Assembly (NCBI GenBank): GCA_002753515.1
Contig: PEAK01000005.1
Location: 51,167 to 115,166, forward strand
Reading direction: 5' to 3'
DNA: 64,000 nucleotides
From: Magnetococcales bacterium
GTDB lineage: Bacteria > Pseudomonadota > Magnetococcia > Magnetococcales > UBA8363
Part shown: in pieces, positions 15,257 through 24,393 of the stretch
How the letters are laid out: each line of letters opens with the position of its first letter
How positions within the stretch are numbered: the stretch's first letter is position 1
Notes under the pieces: model-generated
What the model saw: only the letters and a program-made list of their open reading frames with translations
Databases searched by the model: none
Told to the model about the DNA's origin: nothing
Made by a program: the position numbers and the translations under genes

Positions 15257-16558
15257 ATGGTTACGCTCTATTCTTTACTGCTTTTCATCGTCATTCTGGT
15301 CACACTCCCCTTGTGGATTTGGCGCTACTTTACCACACCCAAATATCGGGGCACAGTTTTGCAACGTTTGGGTTGGGGTATCCGTGCGCGTGCCGCACGG
15401 CCCCGTATTTGGATACATGCCGTCAGCGTTGGTGAAACCCTGGCGGCTCAGGGATTGATTCAAGCCTTGCAACGGACCCATCCCGATTATGAGTTGGTGG
15501 TCTCCACCGTGACCAAAACCGGTCAGCAAATCGCTCAGGATAAATTAACCGGGATAGCCCTTGTTTTCCACCTGCCCATAGACCTGCCCTGGATCACCCG
15601 GCATGTCATGCGACGGATTCGCCCCAGCCTCCTGCTGATCATGGAAACCGAATTGTGGCCCGGATTGTTGGCAACCGCCAGGGAGAGGCGGGTACCGGTT
15701 GTGATTGTCAATGGCCGTATTTCACCCCGATCCTTTGCCAATTATCGCCGGGTACGTTTTTTTATGCGACGGTTTCTTTCCCAGGTGCATCTGTTTGTCA
15801 TGCAATCGCCCATGGATGCCAGCCGTATACAGGCAATCGGTGTCCCACAGCAACGGATTCGCGTTTCCGGCAATATCAAATACGACCAGGCGTTGCTGCG
15901 TCCCAATGCCGATGCCATGCGGGAACTGCATATGCTGATCGGCCAGAAACCCGATGAGCCGGTTTTTCTCGCAGCGAGTACCCACCCGGGTGAAGAGGAC
16001 ATTATCCTCCATGTTTTTGCCCGTCTTCGTGACATGCGGCCAACGCTACGCTTGATCCTGGTCCCGCGACATCCAGAACGGGCGAACGCAGTGGCAATGA
16101 TGATTCAAAAACATGGTTTTTCGGTGCAGATGGTATCGCAATCCCGGGGGGCGTGGCCCGATACGGTTTTGTTGGTGGATCAGGTCGGCTGGCTGACCCG
16201 TTTGTACGCCATGGCCCACCTGGTCTTTGTTGGTGGCAGCCTGATCCCCCACGGCGGTCAAAACATGCTGGAACCGGCGGGATGGGGACTCCCGGTGACC
16301 TTTGGTCCGCATACGTTCAATTTTAAAGATGCGGTCCATCTGCTGGTGGAGGCGGGAGCGGCGCTGGTGGTTCACAATGAGGAAGATCTTTTCCTGGCCT
16401 GTCGGCGCTTGTTGCAGGAACCGGACGTATGGCGCGACATGGGTCAAAAGGGACGCGAAGTCGTTGCGGCCAACGCGGGTGCTTTGGCACGCACACTCCA
16501 GGAAATCACGCCATTGCTTGAGGAGTTGCGGCGTGCGCCGTCTTTTCCCGTTGCTTAA
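15257..16558 (+). CDS. waaA: 3-deoxy-D-manno-octulosonic acid (Kdo) transferase
   Basis: 433 aa. An N-terminal membrane anchor (LYSLLLFIVILVTLPLWIW) is followed by a GT-B glycosyltransferase: WIHAVSVGE at the start of the first domain, ETELWPGLL, and the C-terminal FVGGSLIPHGGQNMLEP motif. It adds Kdo to lipid IVA at the inner face of the cytoplasmic membrane in LPS core synthesis. I chose ATG 15257 because AGGA (15244-15247) is 9 nt upstream; an in-frame TTG at 15248 is too close to it. The end overlaps lpxK. Confidence 0.95.
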   Translation: MVTLYSLLLFIVILVTLPLWIWRYFTTPKYRGTVLQRLGWGIRARAARPRIWIHAVSVGETLAAQGLIQALQRTHPDYELVVSTVTKTGQQIAQDKLTGIALVFHLPIDLPWITRHVMRRIRPSLLLIMETELWPGLLATARERRVPVVIVNGRISPRSFANYRRVRFFMRRFLSQVHLFVMQSPMDASRIQAIGVPQQRIRVSGNIKYDQALLRPNADAMRELHMLIGQKPDEPVFLAASTHPGEEDIILHVFARLRDMRPTLRLILVPRHPERANAVAMMIQKHGFSVQMVSQSRGAWPDTVLLVDQVGWLTRLYAMAHLVFVGGSLIPHGGQNMLEPAGWGLPVTFGPHTFNFKDAVHLLVEAGAALVVHNEEDLFLACRRLLQEPDVWRDMGQKGREVVAANAGALARTLQEITPLLEELRRAPSFPVA

Positions 16559-17693
16559 AGGGGAACGCCAGCCGCATGGGTGGATGGAGCGGGCCGGAAT
16601 GGCCCTGCTTGGCATGGTGGGTCACGGCTATGGGCTGCTCCAGGCGGGACGCGTGCGAGCCTATCAAAAAGGTATTGTGTTACGGCCCTGGCAAGCCGAT
16701 TGCCCGGTGGTTGCGGTGGGCAACCTGACGGCGGGTGGCACGGGCAAGACACCCATGGTGGCTTGGCTCGGGCGGTTTTTTCTCAGTCGGCATGTTCGCC
16801 TGGCCATTGTCAGCCGGGGCTACAAACAACGATCCCGTAGCCCGATAACCCTGGTAGCCGATCCCAATGGGAGAATTTTGCGGGCACCCGAGGCGGCTGA
16901 TGAAGCGGTTCTGTTGGCCCATGAACTCCCCGGGGCGACCATCCTGACCGGGGCCAATCGTCGGCTTCTCATCCGCCATGCCACGCAACACCTGGGATGC
17001 CGGTTGATCCTCATGGATGACGCCTTTCAACACGTGCCGGTCAGGCGTGATCTGGATGTGTTGCTCTTGGATGCCCACAATCCCTTGGGAAACGGTCGCA
17101 TACTTCCGGGGGGCCTGTTGCGCGAATTCCCCGCTGCCATGGCTCGGGCGCACGCCATTATCATGACGCGAGCCGCTAATGAAGAGGATCGACTTGCCAC
17201 AACGGCAATGATTCACCATTTTGCCCCGGGTATGCCCACGGCGTATTGTTGTCATGAGCCGTTGCACTGGATTCGGGTTGGCGATGGCCAAATCCTCCCT
17301 TTGGATGCCTTGAAGGGCCAGCAAGTGGTTGCCTTTTGCGGCATTGCGCAACCCGAAAGTTTCCGAGATACCCTACGCGACATACAGGTATCCCCGGTCC
17401 ATTTTACCGCCTACCCCGATCATCACGTTGTGACTGTATCTGAAATGCGCCAATTGGAGGCGCTTGCACACGCATGCGGTGCTTCGGCATTGGTCACGAC
17501 CCAAAAAGATTGGGTTAAAATTCCACCCCATGCCACGCATCTGCCGCTTTACGTCCTGGTGATCGGTATTCGTTTCCCCGAACCCTTTTCCTGGCTTGTG
17601 GAGCAACTTGAAAATCTTGCATGTCTGGCTGGTGGGCATGCCATCCATCCAGGGGGGGAGATCCTGGATACAAACTCGTCTTCCCCACTATAG
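16533..17693 (+). CDS. lpxK: Tetraacyldisaccharide 4'-kinase
   Basis: 386 aa from the GTG at 16533, which has AGGAG 7 nt upstream and overlaps the waaA end by 26 bp. An open frame continues further 5' but lies wholly in waaA. LpxK phosphorylates lipid A disaccharide at the 4' position. The P-loop is VGNLTAGGTGKTP, followed by SRGYK and the DDAFQH motif (LMDDAFQHVPVRRDLD). It is membrane associated at the inner leaflet. Adjacent and coupled to waaA, giving a two-gene LPS unit. The protein is somewhat longer than E. coli LpxK, with extra C-terminal residues. Confidence 0.94.
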   Translation: MRRLFPLLKGERQPHGWMERAGMALLGMVGHGYGLLQAGRVRAYQKGIVLRPWQADCPVVAVGNLTAGGTGKTPMVAWLGRFFLSRHVRLAIVSRGYKQRSRSPITLVADPNGRILRAPEAADEAVLLAHELPGATILTGANRRLLIRHATQHLGCRLILMDDAFQHVPVRRDLDVLLLDAHNPLGNGRILPGGLLREFPAAMARAHAIIMTRAANEEDRLATTAMIHHFAPGMPTAYCCHEPLHWIRVGDGQILPLDALKGQQVVAFCGIAQPESFRDTLRDIQVSPVHFTAYPDHHVVTVSEMRQLEALAHACGASALVTTQKDWVKIPPHATHLPLYVLVIGIRFPEPFSWLVEQLENLACLAGGHAIHPGGEILDTNSSSPL

Positions 17694-17733
17694 AGAGAAA
17701 AAAAAAGTGTGTGTAGGAACACCGTCAAAATGA

Positions 17734-17787
17734 TGTCCAATGTGTCCAATGTGTCCAATGTGTCCAATGTGTCCAATGTGTCCGATT
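17734..17787. repeat. 9-bp tandem repeat TGTCCAATG
   Basis: Five perfect 9-bp units from 17734 to 17778 and a partial sixth (TGTCCGATT). It lies in the 377-bp non-coding gap between lpxK and the thiamine-binding gene. There are no spacers, so it is not a CRISPR. The TGTCCA core is the complement of the TGGACA cores in the two following repeat blocks. Confidence 0.85.
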
Positions 17788-17804
17788 GGTATGGAAATCC
17801 CACC

Positions 17805-17913
17805 CAAATGGACAAATGGACAAATGGACATTGAGAGCGGTTCCGAATGACAGTATAAAATATAGATAAAAAACAATTAGTTGCATCAAATGGACAAATG
17901 GACACAATGGACA
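17805..17913. repeat. Two blocks of CAAATGGA tandem repeats
   Basis: Three 8-bp CAAATGGA units at 17805-17828, and two more plus a CACAATGGA variant at 17887-17911. They are in inverted sense to the TGTCCAATG block just upstream, so the transcript could fold or a protein could bind TGGACA sites. The rest of the gap shows no gene. Confidence 0.75.
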
Positions 17914-18070
17914 TGAAAAAAACATGGCGTTTCTGAAGGATCCATGCGACTTTCGCGGCATTATTACATTGCTTGGCCTCATGGCGATCATTATCATGGC
18001 GGGAAGTGACGGAAACTTTCGACAAAAACGGTGATAACCAAGTCCTGCATTGGCAACGAAGGATGAAATC

Positions 18071-18382
18071 GTGAGCGTACTGTTAGAATTTTCCATGACG
18101 CCGTTGGATAAGGGTGAAAGCGTCAGCGCGTATGTGGCGCGGTCGTTGGATATCATTGACCGGAGTGGATTGCCTTATAAACTGGGTCCGATGGGCACCA
18201 CCATCGAGGGGGAGTGGGAGGAGGTCATGGCGGTGGTCAAACAATGTTATGAGCGGATGGGTACCGATTGCAACCGCATCAGCCTGGTCCTGAAAGCGGA
18301 TATTCGCAAACATGCAGAAAACCGGTTGTCGGGAAAAATAACCAGTGTGGAACAAAAACTGGGACGCTCTGTCCAACGCTAG
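18071..18382 (+). CDS. MTH1187/YqgV-family thiamine-binding protein (DUF77)
   Basis: 103 aa from the GTG at 18071, with AAGGA 7 nt upstream; an earlier in-frame TTG (18050) has no RBS. The sequence follows the family closely: VLLEFSMTPLDKGESVSAYV, then SGLPYKLGPMGTTIEGEW. Members are small cytoplasmic ferredoxin-like proteins that bind thiamine-type ligands; their precise role is unsettled. It stands alone, with repeats upstream and a convergent TPR gene downstream. Confidence 0.88.
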   Translation: MSVLLEFSMTPLDKGESVSAYVARSLDIIDRSGLPYKLGPMGTTIEGEWEEVMAVVKQCYERMGTDCNRISLVLKADIRKHAENRLSGKITSVEQKLGRSVQR

Positions 18383-18437
18383 AACGTTTCGAGCAGAGCC
18401 GAAGTGACAAGGGACAGGGTATGAGTCCAACTTGGCA

Positions 18438-20123
18438 TTAATCGGTCCAGGTTGCAAACAGTCGATCCAACTCTTCCCAGAGGGGGGTCATGAGTTCCTT
18501 GTTTTTCATGATTTCCCCCGGCTTGGGGGGCGGTGGTGCTTTGGGAGCCGCCTTTTTATCCCCTGGTTGGATGCCTTTTTCCGGTGCTGCGGTTTCCGTT
18601 TCAACCTTGGGATGGAATACCACGGCGACATGATGTTCCCAGGTTTTCCAGGCCTCCTCCCAATGCCGTTCCCGCTCGGTCGGTTGCCATCCCCCCTTTA
18701 AATAATCAGCAATTTTCTCGTGTAATGATGAAATAATGGGGCGACCCCGAGGGAACGAGATCCCCAGGGCTTGTGCCTCCAGGATGCGATCGGCACGGCG
18801 TAACATGGAGCCCAAATCTTGCCAAACGGGTTGCTCCGAGGGACGGATCAACCAGTCGGGAAGGGTGTGTCCATGACCTACTGTTCTTTTATGATTCAAT
18901 AGATTATGGATGGCTTGTTTGCCAAAGAAGATGGCACTGGCAGGTGCCTTGCGGCGATCAAAGAACAAGGCTGCCAGGTGAAAAACAACGCTACCCAGTT
19001 CTGCATTCCCGGGAATTTGCAGCAGGATCATGGCTTGCTGCAACAGGGTCATTTCCCATGGATCGTCCGAGTGGTGCCATTGCAGCCATAGTTTTAAGTA
19101 AATATTTATTAACATAGATGCGTGCGTCGATTTATCGGCCTTGATAAAAATATCCATGGCCTCATCGACCATGCGGCTCGCCTCATCCGGGGCGTGGATT
19201 TTTATTTTCATGCAGGCGAATTCATTGAGGAATTCAGCGACAAAATGGTGCTCGGGATGAAATCTGGTACGAATGATCGTGAGGATGCGTTCGTGGAGGG
19301 CCAACGATTGATCGACTAATCCTTGCGCGAGATAAAATCTTGCCAGTGCGTGGAGTGCCGGCAAAACGCCGGAATGTTCCGGCCCATGCAACGCCTCTTT
19401 GGTGGAAACAACTTCGAGAAACAATTGTTCCGCTTCGTGGATGGAGCCAAGCTGTTGGTGTGTTTCCGCCAACAACTCCTTGGCCAACAGCGATTCCGGA
19501 TAGTGGGGTAACAAGGATTGGGCTGTGATATCCAGTGCCCTTTGCAATATTTCCAAGGCGGATGCATAGGCGCCAACTTGCATGTAGGATCTGGCTAAAT
19601 TATTAAGAACATGGACAATCTGCGGAGATTTTTCGCCAAGGCCGGATGAAAAAATTTTCATGGAGCGTCGGATCATCACCAGGGCTTGGTCGTGACGTCC
19701 CGTTTCCATGCACAGGAGGGCATAGTTATTCAAGGTGAAGGCGGTATCGAAGGTGGCCCAGAAGCTGGTTTTGCGGAACAATGCCAGGGCCTTCTGGAAA
19801 TGTTCCTCGGATTCCTTGAACTGGCCCACACGGTAATAACAATAGCCCAACTCATTATGAACCTGGCCGAGGAAGCCGGGTCTGGGGTGAAAGCTGTCCG
19901 ACTCCATGAAAGCGGATTGCTGCCATTTTTCCAGGGCCTTGGCAAAACTTCCCTTGGATTGGAGATCGACAGCATCCTTCCAAAGTGTTTCCGCCCGATT
20001 CCGCTTCCAATCCTGGGCTTCCATGGGTTTTTTGTTGAGACGGTGCCAAGCGAAAAAGATAGCGCCAAGCGTGGCCAGGAAACCGAGGATTACGAAAATT
20101 GTCAAGGTTGTGGAGATGACCAT
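18438..20123 (-). CDS. Membrane-anchored TPR-repeat protein
   Basis: 561 aa. An N-terminal membrane segment (~5-26, LTIFVILGFLATLGAIFFAW) is followed by about six to eight tetratricopeptide repeats between ~45 and ~300; examples are NELGYCYYRVGQFKESEEHF and NLARSYMQVGAYASALEIL. A Pro-rich linker near the C-terminus (KAPPPPKPGE) precedes the last 30 residues. TPR arrays serve protein binding, so a scaffold role at the membrane is likely. No partner is evident; the divergent neighbour is the SBP-MBL-cNMP fusion across a 247-bp intergenic region in which I see no clear motif. Confidence 0.75.
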   Translation of the reverse strand: MVISTTLTIFVILGFLATLGAIFFAWHRLNKKPMEAQDWKRNRAETLWKDAVDLQSKGSFAKALEKWQQSAFMESDSFHPRPGFLGQVHNELGYCYYRVGQFKESEEHFQKALALFRKTSFWATFDTAFTLNNYALLCMETGRHDQALVMIRRSMKIFSSGLGEKSPQIVHVLNNLARSYMQVGAYASALEILQRALDITAQSLLPHYPESLLAKELLAETHQQLGSIHEAEQLFLEVVSTKEALHGPEHSGVLPALHALARFYLAQGLVDQSLALHERILTIIRTRFHPEHHFVAEFLNEFACMKIKIHAPDEASRMVDEAMDIFIKADKSTHASMLINIYLKLWLQWHHSDDPWEMTLLQQAMILLQIPGNAELGSVVFHLAALFFDRRKAPASAIFFGKQAIHNLLNHKRTVGHGHTLPDWLIRPSEQPVWQDLGSMLRRADRILEAQALGISFPRGRPIISSLHEKIADYLKGGWQPTERERHWEEAWKTWEHHVAVVFHPKVETETAAPEKGIQPGDKKAAPKAPPPPKPGEIMKNKELMTPLWEELDRLFATWTD

Positions 20124-20370
20124 CGGTTACGCCTGGAATGAGGGCATGACGAAACACGCTGCAAACCTATTAAGACTACCGAAATCCAGGGAAATTACCC
20201 AGGCAAAAAAAATCGTTTTGCGCAGGTATCGTGGCAAATTGACCATAATGTATTGTCGAGGTGACAAATATGGCAAACGGCTTGCTCATCAAAAGGGTCT
20301 TCTCCATTGAGCTATCATGGGGTTATGATGAGATGCCAACATTAGAAACACCATACTTGAAGGGTGTGCC

Positions 20371-23300
20371 ATGGGGCGAAGCCGAATTTTCTGGGTGATT
20401 TTGATTCTCGGGTTGTGTGCTCAGGGGGGTGTGCCCTGGTCATTGGCTCGGGCCGGGGATGAAAAAAATGTCCGGGTTGGCGTTTATCAAAGCCCGCCCG
20501 GCGTGTTTATCGATGCCGATGGTGAGACCAAGGGATTTTACATCGATATCCTCAAATATGTGGCCCAGGAAGAGGGGTGGAACCTGCATTTCGTTCCCGG
20601 GAAATGGGACGATAATATTGCGCGTCTCGAGAATGGCGCAATTGACCTGTTGACGGCCATCGCATACAGCGAGGCGCGTGAACAATCATTTGATTTCAAC
20701 TCACAAACAGTGTTTTCCAACTGGGGGCAGGTCTACACCTACGAAAGAAATGTCGATTCCGTTTTTTGGTTGAAGAATCGATTGATCGCCGGTGTCGCGG
20801 GCGATTATTACACCTTGGGGCTCGAAAAACTGCTGCGACAGTTTGATTTCCCGTTTCGTCTGAAAGCTGTCAAAAGTTACGAAGAGGTCTTGTCTCTGGT
20901 GGAAGAGGGGGATGCCGATGCCGGGATCATCCCCCGGTCAACCGGCATCATCATCGAGCAAAAATTCCACGCGTTCAAGTCCCCCATCGTTTGTTGCGCC
21001 GCCGAGGTGCGTTACGCCGTTAAAAAGGGGACCCACGGCCATTTACTGGAGGGGTTGGATCGGCAACTGACCAAGCTGAAAGGAGATGAATCGTCCCTGT
21101 ATTATTCGGCACTGAGTCAATGGTTTGGCGGTGTCAATCGCGAACTGATTCCCAAATGGTTGCTTTGGTTCGCGGCGGTCGGTGTCGGTATCATGGTGCT
21201 GCTCTTCATCGGCAACCTGGTTCTGCGCAAGCAGGTCAAGGTGCGCACTGTGGCGTTAGAAAGGGAAATTTCCGTTCGGAAACGGGCTGAAAGCGATTTG
21301 CGTGACGCCATGCACAACCTGTTGACCATCCAGGTTGCCCCGGGGGTCATCTGGATGCAGATACCCGAAGCGGGTCTCTATATTTTATGCGGCTGTCCCG
21401 GGGAAGTCGTCAAACATTTGATGCATCGTGGCTTGATTCAGCGCGTCAGCCGTAACGGGGTCACCTGGGAGACCGGACCCAACGTTATTTTACTCTCCGA
21501 TCTGCTGATCCAAAACGGCGGTTTCGCCAATCTGGCCGAATTCCCCGTGTTGCAAATGCTCTATCGGCAAGGGATGATCATCCCCAACCATCCCAACAAC
21601 ACGGGTGTGAAACCCATGCTCATCGGTCGGGCGTCTCAGGTTCGCGCGCAGATGCAATACATTCATCGCGGCAACTACGGTTTGCTGAACAAAGAGGAAT
21701 TGCTCGCCGCTGGCGTATCGGAGACCGATGCCGATGTGATGATGAAGATCAAGCTTAAATTTGCCTTCGGATCCATTCGCGAACCATCACAGATTGTCGA
21801 TTCCCGCATTGTTGATGCCAATCCGGTTGAAATTCGCAATGGGGTGACTGTCAGTCGTATCGCTCTGAATACGTATCGATTTTTCTACCGGGATCGGTCG
21901 GCGGATGTGGATTTGAATTTGCCGGTGGGATCAACCTACGAACCCCCGTACCCGTTGGGCCAGCATCGTATTCCCCGGCACCACGATTTCGCCGTCATTC
22001 ACACCGGTCAGGGCGATGGCTGGGATCGGCATCGCCCGAGCATGTCCAGTGTGATCGTCTTTCATGGTCATACCTACCTGATCGATGCCGGTCCCGGGGT
22101 GCTTCAAGTATTGACCGCCCTGGGCATTGATATCTCCGAAGTGGATGGCATATTCCACACCCACGCCCACGATGATCATTTCGCCGGATTGCCAGCCTTG
22201 ATCCGTGCGGATCGGCGTATGAACTATTTCGCCACACCCATGGTGCGGGCATCGGTCGTGAAAAAGTTTTCCGCCCTGATGAGCCTTGACGAACATCAGT
22301 TCCAAGAATTCTTTGCCGTTCATGATTTGGTCAGTGAGGAATGGAACGTTTGTGAAGGTTTGCTGGTCAAGCCATTCTTTTCCCCGCATCCGGTGGAAAA
22401 TACCATTTTCCTGTTCAAGGCAACGGTCGGGAGAGAGGAGAAGACCTACGCACATTGGGCCGATCTTTCCGGTTTCAAAGTATTGGATGGCATGGTCGGA
22501 ACCAAGGAACAGGATTTGTCAGCGGCCTTTGTGGAAAATATCAAGCAAACCTACCTGGGATTTGCCAACCTGAAAAAATTGGATATTGGCGGCGGTATGA
22601 TTCACGGCATGGCGGAGGATTTTCGTTCCGATCCTTCGCATAGTCTGATCCTGGCGCACATTGATCGCAAATTGACAACCGCTGAAATGGAGATTGGTTC
22701 GGAAGCCGCCTTTGGTGCTGTGGATATTTTAATCCATGGCGAGAAAAATTTGATGGTCAGTAAAGCCTTCGGTTTTATCAAAGCCTTTTTCCCCAACATC
22801 GATGACGGCGAAATCAAGCAATTGGTGCGGGCACCGATGATCCATTTCAATGCCGGAACCATCATGCATCGTGCGCAAAATACGCATGATTATCTGGATA
22901 TGGTGTTGTCGGGTACGGTTGCCTATCTGGAAGCGAAAAACAATGTCCTGAACCATCTATCCATCGGTTCCTTTTTGGGGGGGATCGATTTCCTCGGGCT
23001 GAAATCCGAGGATACCTGGACGTTTCGCAGCATTTCCGATTGCATGGTGATACGGTTTTCCAACGAAAAAATGGTTGCATTCCTGGAGAGGAATCATCTG
23101 AAAGAAGAGTTTGTCGCCGGCATGAAAAAAATGAGATTCCTGCGCAAGACCTGGCTGTTTGGTGAATCAACGACTTCGTTCACCCTGGACCGCATTGCCC
23201 GCTCCATGACACCAATGACTTTGGAGCCGGGTGCGATATTGCCCATTACGGAGCCGAATTCTCTCTGGTTGGTGGAGTCGGGGCGGGTGGCTCTCAAGAG

Positions 23301-23511
23301 CGATGACAGTCAGATTGTCGATGAGCCGGGTGTCGGAGGTGCCTTTGGCGAACAAAACTTTGTCAATCCTTCGCTGAAGGGATGTCATGCCCAGGCCCTT
23401 GAAACCAGTGCGTTGTTTCACCTGAATTATGACAAGGTCATGAGCATTCCCATCGTTCATTGGAAAATGTTGGAACTGTATGACAAACGCTGGGGTATTA
23501 AGCAACCATGA
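20371..23511 (+). CDS. Fusion: periplasmic solute-binding domain - TM - MBL-fold hydrolase - cNMP-binding-like domain
   Basis: 1046 aa. A signal peptide (1-28) precedes an SBP_bac_3 domain (~33-255; VRVGVYQSPPGVF, GFYIDILKYVA, AIDLLTAIAYSEAREQ). A membrane helix at ~262-284 and a short charged helix follow. Residues ~535-790 form a metallo-beta-lactamase fold: HTHAHDDHFAG at 596-606, with further His/Asp in IHG and HWAD. Residues ~820-1040 look like one or two cyclic-nucleotide-binding beta barrels (VLSGTVAYLE, GSFLGGIDFLG, SLWLVESGRVAL). The layout suggests a receptor that senses a small periplasmic ligand and controls a cytoplasmic hydrolase tuned by a cyclic nucleotide. Function is inferred. 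Its stop overlaps the permease start (ATGA). Confidence 0.8.
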   Translation: MGRSRIFWVILILGLCAQGGVPWSLARAGDEKNVRVGVYQSPPGVFIDADGETKGFYIDILKYVAQEEGWNLHFVPGKWDDNIARLENGAIDLLTAIAYSEAREQSFDFNSQTVFSNWGQVYTYERNVDSVFWLKNRLIAGVAGDYYTLGLEKLLRQFDFPFRLKAVKSYEEVLSLVEEGDADAGIIPRSTGIIIEQKFHAFKSPIVCCAAEVRYAVKKGTHGHLLEGLDRQLTKLKGDESSLYYSALSQWFGGVNRELIPKWLLWFAAVGVGIMVLLFIGNLVLRKQVKVRTVALEREISVRKRAESDLRDAMHNLLTIQVAPGVIWMQIPEAGLYILCGCPGEVVKHLMHRGLIQRVSRNGVTWETGPNVILLSDLLIQNGGFANLAEFPVLQMLYRQGMIIPNHPNNTGVKPMLIGRASQVRAQMQYIHRGNYGLLNKEELLAAGVSETDADVMMKIKLKFAFGSIREPSQIVDSRIVDANPVEIRNGVTVSRIALNTYRFFYRDRSADVDLNLPVGSTYEPPYPLGQHRIPRHHDFAVIHTGQGDGWDRHRPSMSSVIVFHGHTYLIDAGPGVLQVLTALGIDISEVDGIFHTHAHDDHFAGLPALIRADRRMNYFATPMVRASVVKKFSALMSLDEHQFQEFFAVHDLVSEEWNVCEGLLVKPFFSPHPVENTIFLFKATVGREEKTYAHWADLSGFKVLDGMVGTKEQDLSAAFVENIKQTYLGFANLKKLDIGGGMIHGMAEDFRSDPSHSLILAHIDRKLTTAEMEIGSEAAFGAVDILIHGEKNLMVSKAFGFIKAFFPNIDDGEIKQLVRAPMIHFNAGTIMHRAQNTHDYLDMVLSGTVAYLEAKNNVLNHLSIGSFLGGIDFLGLKSEDTWTFRSISDCMVIRFSNEKMVAFLERNHLKEEFVAGMKKMRFLRKTWLFGESTTSFTLDRIARSMTPMTLEPGAILPITEPNSLWLVESGRVALKSDDSQIVDEPGVGGAFGEQNFVNPSLKGCHAQALETSALFHLNYDKVMSIPIVHWKMLELYDKRWGIKQP

Positions 23512-24371
23512 CAAACCCAGAAAACGACCTCGAGGAGCGGGTCTATACCTCGGAGTCCCCTTTGCGGCACCCCGTGGACTTCATGCGTTTGGCTTGGCTG
23601 GATTTGCTCAATTCCCGGGATTTGGCTTGGCGTCTTTTTTTGCGGGAAAATCAACAACGGTATCGGCAGTCGGCCCTGGGATTGTTGTGGGTTGTGATTC
23701 CACCTTTGATTACCACGGCAATCTTTGTTTTTCTCAATGATAAGTCTATCTTGAATTTGGGAAAAACCGATATTCCCTACCCGATCTACGTCATGCTGGG
23801 AACGCTGCTCTGGCAAATTTTCACCGAGAGCGTTCTGGCACCCATGGCATTGTTTGAATCGTGCGTTCCCATCATGATCAAGATTAACATGCCCCGGGAG
23901 GCACCGGTGTTGGCCGCCATGGGTCAAGTGCTTTTTTTGTCGGCTTTGCAACTGGTCATGGCCGGCGGTGCCATGCTGTACTTCGCCATACCCTGGCACT
24001 GGACCATCGTGCTGGTGCCATTCATGATCCTGGTTCTCATCACCCTTGGTGCGGCCATCGGACTGATCCTGGTCCCTTTTGCGGCACTTTATAAAGATGT
24101 CAAAGAGGGTATTGCCATCTTGTTGCGTCTGGCCTTCTTCATGACCCCCGTTGTTTATCCGCCACCACAAAGTTGGCCATACTCCCTGATCGTGCAACTC
24201 AATCCGGTGACGCCGATCCTGCAGGCGATTCGCGATTGCATGGTCAAGGGGCAATGGACGGATCCCCAGGGATTTTTACTGTTCAGCGTGGCCATTGTTA
24301 CGGTGTTCATGGTTTCTCTGATGTTTTATCGTCTCGCGGTTCCCATCATCCTTGAACGGTTGGGGGCATGA
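23508..24371 (+). CDS. ABC-2 type polysaccharide/polyol-phosphate export permease
   Basis: 287 aa with about six membrane helices and the Wzm-like pattern near the N-terminus (REXXQRYRQSALGLLWVVIPPL). Such permeases pair with a Wzt-type ATPase to export O-antigen, capsule or teichoic-acid-like chains across the inner membrane. The start overlaps the preceding stop by 4 bp. No matching ATPase gene lies in this window, so it must be elsewhere. The neighbours (deacetylase-glycosyltransferase, Gfo/Idh) support a surface glycan role. Confidence 0.86.
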   Translation: MTNPENDLEERVYTSESPLRHPVDFMRLAWLDLLNSRDLAWRLFLRENQQRYRQSALGLLWVVIPPLITTAIFVFLNDKSILNLGKTDIPYPIYVMLGTLLWQIFTESVLAPMALFESCVPIMIKINMPREAPVLAAMGQVLFLSALQLVMAGGAMLYFAIPWHWTIVLVPFMILVLITLGAAIGLILVPFAALYKDVKEGIAILLRLAFFMTPVVYPPPQSWPYSLIVQLNPVTPILQAIRDCMVKGQWTDPQGFLLFSVAIVTVFMVSLMFYRLAVPIILERLGA

Positions 24372-24393
24372 CCATTCAAATAGGGGTTATGAC

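Noticed and set aside
17734..17787. CRISPR-like repeat array
   Set aside because: Units are 9 bp and adjacent, with no spacers and no cas genes.
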